In this document: positions 6,276 through 13,014 of the stretch, one piece after another
How positions within the stretch are numbered: the stretch's first letter is position 1
How the letters are laid out: the number at the start of each line of letters is the position of its first letter
Source of the DNA: Actinobacteria bacterium 13_1_20CM_4_69_9
GTDB taxonomy: Bacteria > Actinomycetota > Thermoleophilia > Gaiellales > Gaiellaceae
Direction: 5' to 3'
NCBI GenBank assembly: GCA_001920085.1
Contig: MNJC01000081.1
Location: 1 to 14,351 of the forward strand
DNA: 14,351 nt
Translations under genes and position numbers: made by a program
The notes under the pieces: generated by a model
The model's input: the letters and a program-made list of their open reading frames with translations, nothing else
Database searches by the model: none
What the model was told of the DNA's origin: nothing

Positions 6276-7679
6276 CTAGCGCCGGGCCGTCGTTGCCACG
6301 CGGTCGAGCGCGGCGAGCTGGACGTCGAGCCACTCGTTCACGTCGTGCGCGCGGACGTGTGCGCGGATCGACTCCAACCGGCGGTGGCGCTCGTCTTGAT
6401 CGAGCGTCAGCCCCTCGTGGATCGCCTCGGCCTGCCCCGCCACGTCGAACGGGTTCACCGTGAGCGCCCAATCGCCGAGCTCTGCGTGCGCGCCCGCGTT
6501 TTCAGATAGGACAACGACGCCGTCACGCGTATTGATGAGCGGCGCCTCCTTCGCGACGAGGTTCATCCCGTCGAAGATCGCATTTACGAGCAGAACGTCG
6601 AATTGCTTGTAGGCGGCGACCGAGCGCGGGAAGTCGTCCTCGATGCGAAGCTCGACCGGCGTCCAGCCCTGCTGCTGGAAGCGGTCGTTGACACGGCGCG
6701 CCTCGCGCTCGATCGCGCCGAGATACTCCGCGTACTCCGGAACGTCCTGCCGTGACGGGTCCAGCAGCGCGAGCATGCGCACGCGCCGGTGCATCTCCGG
6801 GTGCGCGGCCAGGTAGATCTCGAACGCACCGAAGCCGCGAACGATGTTCTTCGACGGATCCGTCCGGTCGACGCGGACGACGAGCTTCTCCGGCCGCTGC
6901 GCCACGATCTCGCGCTCCGCTGCGAGCACCGGCTCGCTCTCCCCGAGCTCGTCGAACTCGGCCGGGTCGACGGAGATCGGCGCGGTCACCGTCTTCCGCG
7001 TCACGTCGTCGCCCAGGAGCTCCCGCGCGCTGTAGACGAAGTTGCGCCGCCAACGCTCGGTGTGGAAGCCGATCACGTCGTTTGCGATCAGCCCTTCGTG
7101 GATCGCGCACCGGATCGCGCGCGGCAGCACGCCCCAGTAGTCGGGCTGCGGCCAGGGGACGTGCACGAAGTGCATGAGCGTGGCGTCCGGACGGCTGTTC
7201 CGCACGAGCTTCGGAGCGAGGTACAGGTGGTAGTCGTGGAAGAACACGGCCGCGTCGGGCTCGCGCTCGAGCTCTGCCAGCACGGCCCTGGCAAATGCCT
7301 CGTTCACAGCGGCGTAGCCGTCGCGCCACGCTCGGTGAAAGGCTGCGTCGACCTTCGGGGTGTACGCGAGCTCCCACAGCGAGTGCTGGACGAACCAGAG
7401 CATCGGGTTCGCGACGACGTTGTAGTACCAGTCGTACGCCTGCGGATCGTGCGCGACGAGATGCAGGCGGTAGTTCTCCTGCTGGAGGGTGTCGCCCGCG
7501 AGCGCGCGCTCGCCATCCGACGTCGCGCTCGCGATCCACGTGACGTCCTGGTGCTGGAGGAGGCTGCGCAGCGCCGTCGCGAGCCCCCCGCTGCTGCGGT
7601 GGACGGAGCCGTCGCGCGCGACGCGGACCGGCCCGCGGTTCGAGACGACGATGAGCTTGCGGCGCACCTGCGCCACCAC
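6276..7679 (-). CDS. otsA: Trehalose-6-phosphate synthase (GT20)
   Basis: Transfers glucose from a nucleotide sugar to glucose-6-phosphate; cytosolic. 467 residues, the normal length of bacterial OtsA without a fused phosphatase. Seen: SNRGPV at 13-18, SSGGLATAL at 29-37 (phosphate-binding loop), FFHDYHLYLAPKL at 147-159 with the catalytic-site DYH, HFVHVPWPQPDYW at 170-182, VDRTDPSKN at 270-278 with Arg272 and Lys277 as the donor phosphate pair, and DGMNLVAKE at 370-378 with Asp370 and Glu378. The start taken is GTG at 7679, 8 bp past the treT stop; GTG at 7676 or 7665 are equally possible. The frame stays open to 8759 across treT, which is a shadow. No OtsB phosphatase gene lies in the window. 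Co-directional with treT and probably in one transcript. Confidence 0.93.
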   Translation of the reverse strand: MVAQVRRKLIVVSNRGPVRVARDGSVHRSSGGLATALRSLLQHQDVTWIASATSDGERALAGDTLQQENYRLHLVAHDPQAYDWYYNVVANPMLWFVQHSLWELAYTPKVDAAFHRAWRDGYAAVNEAFARAVLAELEREPDAAVFFHDYHLYLAPKLVRNSRPDATLMHFVHVPWPQPDYWGVLPRAIRCAIHEGLIANDVIGFHTERWRRNFVYSARELLGDDVTRKTVTAPISVDPAEFDELGESEPVLAAEREIVAQRPEKLVVRVDRTDPSKNIVRGFGAFEIYLAAHPEMHRRVRMLALLDPSRQDVPEYAEYLGAIEREARRVNDRFQQQGWTPVELRIEDDFPRSVAAYKQFDVLLVNAIFDGMNLVAKEAPLINTRDGVVVLSENAGAHAELGDWALTVNPFDVAGQAEAIHEGLTLDQDERHRRLESIRAHVRAHDVNEWLDVQLAALDRVATTARR

Positions 7680-7687
7680 CGTATCCG

Positions 7688-8968
7688 CTACGCCGGGGTT
7701 GAAACGACCGCGACTTCGGCGCCCGACGTGTCGTTCCCGAGCAACTGGTTGAAGAGCACGAGCCAGTCGCGGAGCAAGCGCGGGGTGAGGAAGTGGCGGC
7801 GGACGTACTCCTTGCCGCGCAGCGCGCGCTGGCGCGCCTCCGTCGGGTCGCGCAGGATCTCGATGCACGCCTCGGCGCACTCCGTCGACGACTCGACGAG
7901 CCAGCCTGTCTCCCCGTCCTGGATCTGCGCCACGATGCCGCCGACCCGCCCGGCGACCGTGGGCCGCGTCTTCCAGAGCGCCTCCGTGACGGTCAGGCCG
8001 AAGCCCTCCTTGATCGATTTCTGGACCACCGCCGCCGAGTGGACCTGGAAGGCGTTGACCTCCACGGAGCCGACGTTGTTGAGGTTGGAGAGGATGTAGA
8101 TGTCCGGATCGCCGGCAGCGTAGGCGACGGTCTGGTTGTAGAAGTCCCACCCTTCGGGATCGTCGTGCGCCATCGAGCCGACGAGCGCGAGCTGGACGTT
8201 GGGGAACCGCTCCTTGACGACGCGGTAGGCGTCGATCACCCCGAGCGGGTCCTTCCACGGATCGAAGCGCGACACCTGCGTGAGCAGCGGACGCTCGACG
8301 TCGATGCCGAACTGGTCGACGATGTACGCCGCGTCCTCGGCCGAAAGCGCCATGTTCTTCGGCGCAAGCGGATCGATCGCCGGCGGCCAGATGTAACACG
8401 GCGGGAGGCCCTCCGCCTCGGGCACGTACTCGCGCATGTGGAAGATCGCCGCGTCGTAGCGGCGAATCGAAGGGAGCACGAAGTCGAAGACCTCTTGGTT
8501 CGGCGTCGAGAAGTCGATGTGGCCGCGCCAGACCCAGTGCGCCTCGGAGTTCGGGAAGTGGTCGACCATGCCCACGGGCTGCGGGTCGTGCACGACGACG
8601 AAGTCGTAGTCGTCCTCGAACTCCTCGGCGTTCAGCTGCTGGTAGCGCGTGAAGATGTCGCGCTGCTCCTGGTCGAGCCCCTGCGGATTCCCCTGCAGCG
8701 CGTTGTGGATGGTCTTCGTGACGTTGTAGAACTCCTCGGCGCCGCGGATGATCCGCCACTCCGTCTCGAGGCCGGCGTCCTGCATCAGCGGGATGAGCGT
8801 GTAGTTGATCTCCGCGACGCCGCCTCCGAACGCCGTGGCAGAGAGATGCACGACGCGCTTGCCGGCGAGCGGCTCCGCGAGGCGCCGGATCTCATCCATC
8901 AGGCCTCTCGTCGCGATCGTCGCGTAATCCGCAAGGGACTTGTGTCCGACGTTGACGAGTTGGAGCAT
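7688..8968 (-). CDS. treT: Trehalose synthase TreT (trehalose glycosyltransferring synthase, GT4)
   Basis: TreT joins a nucleotide-diphosphate glucose and free glucose to trehalose in one step (reversible in archaeal enzymes); soluble. 426 residues, typical. Seen: HLSATAFGGGVAEI at 41-54 (glycine loop of GT-B N-domain), EEFYNVTKTIHNALQG at 78-93, HDPQP at 127-131, IWPPAIDPL at 193-201, SRFDPWKDPLGV at 233-244 with Arg234 and Lys239 binding the donor diphosphate, and the EX7E motif KEGFGLTVTE with Glu321 and Glu329. ATG at 8968 lies 51 bp after the rsbW-like stop, with no good terminator or independent promoter seen between, so it may be read from the SigB-type promoter at 9485-9509. A weak GGAC sits upstream of the ATG. 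Trehalose would serve as a stress solute. Confidence 0.92.
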   Translation of the reverse strand: MLQLVNVGHKSLADYATIATRGLMDEIRRLAEPLAGKRVVHLSATAFGGGVAEINYTLIPLMQDAGLETEWRIIRGAEEFYNVTKTIHNALQGNPQGLDQEQRDIFTRYQQLNAEEFEDDYDFVVVHDPQPVGMVDHFPNSEAHWVWRGHIDFSTPNQEVFDFVLPSIRRYDAAIFHMREYVPEAEGLPPCYIWPPAIDPLAPKNMALSAEDAAYIVDQFGIDVERPLLTQVSRFDPWKDPLGVIDAYRVVKERFPNVQLALVGSMAHDDPEGWDFYNQTVAYAAGDPDIYILSNLNNVGSVEVNAFQVHSAAVVQKSIKEGFGLTVTEALWKTRPTVAGRVGGIVAQIQDGETGWLVESSTECAEACIEILRDPTEARQRALRGKEYVRRHFLTPRLLRDWLVLFNQLLGNDTSGAEVAVVSTPA

Positions 8969-9019
8969 GGTCTAGGCGTCCAAAGAGAACGGCAAGCGGC
9001 CGCGGAGCTTACAGGCCGA

Positions 9020-9475
9020 CTACGCGGAACCCAACTCTTTCTCGAAGCGGAGCCTGGATCCTCTACCGCCGGGTTGGGGGCCGATCTCCACCTCGTCGGC
9101 GACCGCGCGGATGATCGCGATCCCGAGCCCGCCTTCGGAGAGCTCCTCGGGCGGTCCTTTGGACTCCGCCGGATCGAATCCCTCGCCCTCGTCGGTGACC
9201 TCGATCACGAGCCTGTCCGGCCGTAGCTCGTACGAGATCTCGACGACGCCGGCGTGGTCGTCGCCGGAGTACGCGTGCCGCACGGAGTTCGACGCGGCCT
9301 CGGTCAGGGCGAGCTTCAGATCGGCGAGCACTTCGTCGGGCAGATCGCGGACGCGCGCGATGCCGGTCAGGGCAAGCCGGCAGAGCGTGATGTATTCGGC
9401 GCGCGCAGGGATCGTGAGCCGCACCGTCGCCCCGTTGCCGTTGCCCGTCGCACTCATCGCCTGGCTTGCCGCCAT
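9020..9475 (-). CDS. RsbW-like anti-sigma factor / serine kinase (HATPase_c_2)
   Basis: GHKL-fold ATPase of the RsbW/SpoIIAB group, which sequester a stress sigma factor and phosphorylate an anti-anti-sigma factor in the cytosol. 151 residues, typical. Seen: N box EAASNSVRHAY at 59-69 (Glu59, Asn63), G1 box DEGEGFDP at 95-102, and G2 box SEGGLGIAIIRAVADEVE at 113-130. No sigma factor or STAS partner is encoded in the window, so the target is unknown; a phosphatase-linked or orphan stress kinase is an alternative. Two starts are possible: ATG 9475, or ATG 9457 which has AGGCG just upstream and loses only six residues. The -10 hexamer of the SigB-type promoter ends at 9485, so the message would be nearly leaderless for ATG 9475, or have a leader of about 20 nt for ATG 9457. 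Confidence 0.85.
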   Translation of the reverse strand: MAASQAMSATGNGNGATVRLTIPARAEYITLCRLALTGIARVRDLPDEVLADLKLALTEAASNSVRHAYSGDDHAGVVEISYELRPDRLVIEVTDEGEGFDPAESKGPPEELSEGGLGIAIIRAVADEVEIGPQPGGRGSRLRFEKELGSA

Positions 9476-9484
9476 TCGTCAGTT

Positions 9485-9509
9485 TTACCCAACAGAAGCC
9501 GTCTGAAAC
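9485..9509 (-). promoter_or_regulatory. SigB/SigF-type stress promoter upstream of the rsbW-like gene
   Basis: On the minus strand GTTTCA (9509-9504) and GGGTAA (9490-9485) are separated by 13 nt. The general-stress sigma consensus in Bacillus is GTTTAA, 12-14 nt, GGGTAT, and mycobacterial SigF uses GTTT with a GGGTA box. Expected start of transcription is near 9478. The spacer holds a short dyad CAGA/TCTG. Probable reach: rsbW-like gene and, if read through, treT and otsA. Confidence 0.65.
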
Positions 9510-9573
9510 TACACAAACCTACTCGGCGCCGGAGGAGGACGCGCCGTCGGCTTGTGCCCTGTTTCCGGCCGAA

Positions 9574-10791
9574 CTAACCCGTCGGGACCCGGCGCTCGCC
9601 GAGCGTCACAGCCAGCTTCTGCTTGTGGCCGCCACGGACGACCGTGAAGACGGCGACATCCTTCGGCTTCAGAGCGGAGACCGTGCGGACCACGTCGTCG
9701 GCCCGGGCGACGGGCGTCCCGTTGATGGCGACGATCACGTCGCCGCCCGTGACGAGGCCCTGGATGCCGAGCACGTCGACCTCGCTGTTGCCGCCGTGGA
9801 AGCCCGCATGGGCCGCCGGGCTGCCGGGCTCGACCTGCACGACGAGCGCGCCGTGGTCGACCGGGTAGTGCAGCGCCCGAGCGAGCGACGGCGTCAGGTC
9901 GTCGGTCTGGATGCCGACGTAGGCGTACGTGACGCGTCCCTTCTCGAGCAGCTGCTGTACGGAGCGCTTCGCCGCATCGATGGGGACCGCGAAGCCGACC
10001 CCGCTGTCGTTCCCGTTGCCGCTCTGGCTCCGGATCTGGGCGTTGATGCCGATCACGCGGCCGCGGGCGTCCAAGAGCGGGCCGCCCGAGTTCCCGTGCG
10101 TGATCGGCGCGTCGGTCTGGATCGCGTCGACGACCTTGTACTTCTGGACGGTGATGGCGTCGATCGAGCGGTGGATCGCGGAGACGACTCCGACTGCGAG
10201 GGAGTTCTCGTTCCCCAGCGGGCTGCCGATCGCCGCCACGGGCTCGCCGACCGCAACCGACTTCGACTCGCCGAGCGGCACCGGGGTCAGCCGCTGCTGC
10301 GACGATCCGAGACGAAGCAGGCCGACGTCGTCGAAGAGATCCCAGCCGACGATCTTGGCCTCCGCGCGGTCGCCGTCCGCGAACTCCACGTAGAGGTGTT
10401 TCGCCGGCTTGACGCCGGCTCCCTCGCCGGCGTTGGTGATCACGTGCGAGTTGGTGAGGATGTAGCCCTTCGGCGAGATGACGAAGCCGGATCCCTGGGA
10501 GATCTCCGTTGCCTGCGAGCTCGGGTCGCCGAAGTAGGCGAAGATCGTCACGACCCCCGGCGAGCGCTGGGCGAAGATTCGCTCGGGGCTGAACCCTTTG
10601 CCCGGCAACGGCGAGACGTTGGACTTCGCGTTCGCCGGCAGGGCCGCGGAGGTCGTGGGCGTGTTCGCGTTGACGACGACCGTGCGCGTCTGCTCGTCGA
10701 ACCAGCCCGCGCCCTTTCCGATCGCCAAGGCAGCGGCGCCGCCGAGCACGGCAGCGACGAGAGTTACCGCACCAAGCTGGCCGGCCCGCAC
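9574..10791 (-). CDS. HtrA/DegP-family serine protease, membrane anchored (PepD-like)
   Basis: Trypsin-fold protease and chaperone on the outer face of the membrane, degrading misfolded envelope proteins. 405 residues. Domains: a signal anchor at about 5-25 (LGAVTLVAAVLGGAAALAIG), a low-complexity linker at 37-65, a protease domain around 70-285, and one PDZ domain around 290-400. Catalytic triad seen: His116 in TNSHVI, Asp155 in FDDVGLL, Ser235 in THGNSGGPLL; oxyanion glycines are present. PDZ carboxylate loop region is YVGIQ at 291-295, with GDVIVAINGTPV at 350-361. The start is GTG at 10791, 4 bp after the kinase stop; the frame extends further upstream but has no other start codon near. 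Gene order RR-HK-HtrA equals mprA-mprB-pepD of mycobacteria and cssRS-htrA of Bacillus, so transcription is probably induced by envelope stress. Confidence 0.93.
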   Translation of the reverse strand: MRAGQLGAVTLVAAVLGGAAALAIGKGAGWFDEQTRTVVVNANTPTTSAALPANAKSNVSPLPGKGFSPERIFAQRSPGVVTIFAYFGDPSSQATEISQGSGFVISPKGYILTNSHVITNAGEGAGVKPAKHLYVEFADGDRAEAKIVGWDLFDDVGLLRLGSSQQRLTPVPLGESKSVAVGEPVAAIGSPLGNENSLAVGVVSAIHRSIDAITVQKYKVVDAIQTDAPITHGNSGGPLLDARGRVIGINAQIRSQSGNGNDSGVGFAVPIDAAKRSVQQLLEKGRVTYAYVGIQTDDLTPSLARALHYPVDHGALVVQVEPGSPAAHAGFHGGNSEVDVLGIQGLVTGGDVIVAINGTPVARADDVVRTVSALKPKDVAVFTVVRGGHKQKLAVTLGERRVPTG

Positions 10792-10795
10792 CGGA

Positions 10796-12250
10796 TCACT
10801 GTAGCGATGCCTTCTCCGAAGCCATCTGGCCCATTTGGGACATGTCGCCGTTTTCACGGGAAATATCTGCGTCCGGCGTGTCCGTCGGGAGCAACAGAGT
10901 GAACACCGTGCGTCCCGGGCTTGCCTGGAGCTCGAGCGACCCGCCCATGAGCTCCGCAAGCTCGCGCGCGATTGCGAGCCCCAATCCGCTCCCGGAGGCG
11001 AGCGAGCCCTCGAGCCGGTAAAAGCGCTCGAAGACGTGGCCCGTGTGCTCGGCGGGGATGCCGGGCCCCTCGTCCTCGACGGTCAGCAGGGCCGTTCCGT
11101 TCCGCTGAGCCGTCGCGATCCGAACGGGCGTGCCGGGTGGAGTGTGAAGGAGCGCGTTCTCGATGAGGATGCGCCCGATCTGGAGAGCGCGCTCCTCGTC
11201 ACCGACCGCACGCATCTCGATGCCGTTCTCGACCGCCAAGGGATGGCCGCGCGAGAGCGCGACTGCGCGGAACTCGTCGGCCAGGACCTCGGCGAGCGCC
11301 GCCAGATCGACGAACTCGTGCTCGACGGTCATCCGGCCGGCGTCGAGGCGAGAGAGGTCGAGCAGGTCGGTGGCGAGCTTGGTCAGGCGGGCGACCTGCT
11401 CGCGCATGGTCGCCATGAACTCGGCCTGCGTCGCCGGATCGAGCTCTTCGTCGTCCATGATCTCGAGGAACCCACCGAGCGAGAAGAGCGGCGTCCGGAG
11501 CTCGTGGGAGGCGTTGGCGATGAACTCGCGGCGCGCGTGCTCGAGCTGGGCGAGGCGCTGGCGCATGTCCTCGAAGGCCAGCGCCAGCTGACCGAGCTCG
11601 TCCCGGCCGCGGTCGACGACGGGCTCGCTGAAGTCGCCGGCGGCGATGCGGTGCGCCGCCCGCTCGAGCCGGCGGATGCGGCGGGCGAAGAGCGTGGCAG
11701 CCAGGTAGCCGACGAGCAGCGACGCCAGGAGCGCGATCAGTCCGGCAATCACGAGCCGGCGTCGAACCTGGTGGATGCTCTGGAGCGTGTCGCGCAGCGG
11801 GGCCCGCACGAGCACGACGGGGCCGTTCCCCAGCGGATAGCCGACCTCGGCGTACTCCTTGTCGCCGGAGGTCACCGTCCCGCTGACGAGCTTCGGGTAG
11901 GCGTCGAACGCCCTTACGACCATCGGGTCGTTCTCGACGTCGGCCGAGGTGACGGGGCTCGAGTCGTCGAAGACCGTCAGGGTCTTGCCGCGGAGGAGCT
12001 CGAAGTAGATGACGCGCGCGTCGACCTGCTCCGCAGCCTTCACGATCCTCGCGTGGAGCTCGTAGTCCGTGCTGTTGCCGAGCCGAGCCGCGATCGCCGG
12101 GGTGTCGTGGCGCAGCTGGCTCAGCTTGGAGTCGATGAGGTGCCGCTCGAGCGACGGAACGACGATGAGGTCCGCGAGCAGCAGCGCACCGGCGACGACG
12201 ACGGCAAGGGCAAGGGCGAGCCGGCCGCCGACGCTTCGCAGCGGGTTCAC
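10796..12250 (-). CDS. Two-component sensor histidine kinase (MprB/CssS-like)
   Basis: Membrane sensor for the adjacent OmpR-type regulator. 484 residues. Layout: TM1 at about 12-32, an extracytoplasmic sensor of about 130 residues (33-164), TM2 at 165-187, HAMP at about 188-240, HisKA with phospho-acceptor His249 in NASHELRTPL (246-255), and HATPase_c with N box RILIENALLHTP (Asn365), G1 DEGPGIP at 393-399, F box VFERFYR at 406-412 and G2 GSGLGLAIARE at 420-430. A methionine-rich tail DMSQMGQMASEK (469-480) follows the catalytic fold and has no assigned role. The start is GTG at 12250, overlapping the regulator stop as GTGA. Stimulus is unknown; the downstream HtrA suggests envelope stress. 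Confidence 0.95.
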   Translation of the reverse strand: MNPLRSVGGRLALALAVVVAGALLLADLIVVPSLERHLIDSKLSQLRHDTPAIAARLGNSTDYELHARIVKAAEQVDARVIYFELLRGKTLTVFDDSSPVTSADVENDPMVVRAFDAYPKLVSGTVTSGDKEYAEVGYPLGNGPVVLVRAPLRDTLQSIHQVRRRLVIAGLIALLASLLVGYLAATLFARRIRRLERAAHRIAAGDFSEPVVDRGRDELGQLALAFEDMRQRLAQLEHARREFIANASHELRTPLFSLGGFLEIMDDEELDPATQAEFMATMREQVARLTKLATDLLDLSRLDAGRMTVEHEFVDLAALAEVLADEFRAVALSRGHPLAVENGIEMRAVGDEERALQIGRILIENALLHTPPGTPVRIATAQRNGTALLTVEDEGPGIPAEHTGHVFERFYRLEGSLASGSGLGLAIARELAELMGGSLELQASPGRTVFTLLLPTDTPDADISRENGDMSQMGQMASEKASLQ

Positions 12251-12942
12251 CGGTCGCGGAAGCGGTAGCCGACCCCGCGCACGGTGAGGATGTACTCGGG
12301 CTCGGCGGGATCCGGCTCGAGCTTCTCGCGCAGGTGGCGAACGTGGACGTCGATCGTCCGCGGCTCGCGGTAGTCGGCCCCGCCCCAGAGGGCCTCGAGC
12401 AGCATCCGGCGGCTGTAGACCCGGCCCGGATGCGAGGCGAGCGTGCGGAGCAGCTCGAACTCGACGTAGGTCAGCTGCACTCCACGGCCGTCGATCTCCA
12501 CGCTGCGGCGCCCGATGTCGATCGTCAGGCCGTGGGCGCTGATCACGTTCTGCTGTCCGTTGGAGCGGGCAACCGAGGCACGCCGCAGGAGGGCACGCAC
12601 GCGGCTGCGGAACTCACGGATCGAGAACGGCTTCGTGATGTAGTCGTCGGCGCCGAGCTCGAGCCCGACGACCTTGTCGAGCTCGTCGTCGCGGGCGGTG
12701 AGCATGATGATGGGCACCTCGCTCTCGGCCCGGAGCCGCTTGCACACCTCGAGCCCGTCGAGCTTCGGCAGCATCAGGTCGAGCACGACGAGGTCGACGT
12801 GCTCGTCGGCGAACCGCGCGAGCGCCTCCTCTCCGTCGCGCGCCTGCAGCACGCGGAAACCGTCCCGCTCGAGCGGATACGCGAGGAGCTTCTGGACGGA
12901 GTCCTCGTCGTCGACGAGGAGGATGGTCGAGGAATCGGGCAT
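12247..12942 (-). CDS. OmpR/PhoB-family response regulator (MprA-like)
   Basis: DNA-binding output of the two-component pair. 231 residues. Receiver domain 1-120 with acidic pocket Asp11/Asp12, phospho-acceptor Asp55 in LVVLDLMLPKLDG, Thr82 in MLTARDD, and Lys104 in ITKPF; a short linker; then a winged-helix Trans_reg_C domain from about 135, with LTYVEFELLRTLASHPGRVYSR, LWGG, and RTIDVHVRHLREKLE as the recognition-helix part, ending RGVGYRF. All phosphorylation residues are intact. ATG at 12942 has CGGAG about six nt upstream. It is transcribed divergently from the M28-family gene, 72 bp away, and may regulate its own promoter and that gene, as is usual for this family. Confidence 0.95.
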   Translation of the reverse strand: MPDSSTILLVDDEDSVQKLLAYPLERDGFRVLQARDGEEALARFADEHVDLVVLDLMLPKLDGLEVCKRLRAESEVPIIMLTARDDELDKVVGLELGADDYITKPFSIREFRSRVRALLRRASVARSNGQQNVISAHGLTIDIGRRSVEIDGRGVQLTYVEFELLRTLASHPGRVYSRRMLLEALWGGADYREPRTIDVHVRHLREKLEPDPAEPEYILTVRGVGYRFRDR

Positions 12943-12976
12943 GTCGGCTCCGGCTGTCGGACTTGCCTGCCGGCGT

Positions 12977-12988
12977 CCTGGTGCCAGG
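12977..12988. repeat. Short perfect inverted repeat in the divergent intergenic region
   Basis: CCTGG-TG-CCAGG, two 5-bp arms with a 2-bp centre, at 12977-12988. It lies 35 bp before the response regulator ATG and overlaps the spot where a -35 box for the plus-strand gene would be expected. It could be an operator, but 5-bp arms are easily found by chance in such GC-rich DNA, and OmpR-type regulators usually bind direct repeats. Confidence 0.3.
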
Positions 12989-13000
12989 TGGTACGGCGCC

Positions 13001-13008
13001 TACTATAG
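13001..13008. promoter_or_regulatory. Symmetric -10-like element between divergent genes
   Basis: TACTATAG contains the palindrome CTATAG (13003-13008). Read on plus, TACTAT (13001-13006) is a good -10 for the M28-family gene, with the ATG at 13015 only nine bases on, pointing to a leaderless message. Read on minus, TATAGT (13007-13002) is a good -10 for the response regulator. No convincing -35 is seen on either strand. It is the only AT-rich island in the 72-bp gap. Confidence 0.5.
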
Positions 13009-13014
13009 CCCTGC

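Noticed and set aside
6276..8759. An 827-residue protein ending in OtsA
   Set aside because: The first part overlaps treT in another frame and lacks any motif. OtsA homology begins just after 7679.
7793..9226. 477-codon plus-strand open frame opposite treT and rsbW
   Set aside because: The translation is rich in R, D, V and L with no recognisable domain, and it mirrors codon bias of the true minus-strand genes. Similar plus-strand frames at 9466-10902 and 10835-12268 were rejected for the same reason.
9549..9573. Terminator after the htrA gene
   Set aside because: Only a 5-bp TCGGC/GCCGA stem with a 16-nt loop and no U-run is seen, too weak to call.
12963..12968. TTGCCT as -35 for the plus-strand gene
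   Set aside because: It is 32 bp from the TACTAT box, far outside the usual 16-18 bp spacing.
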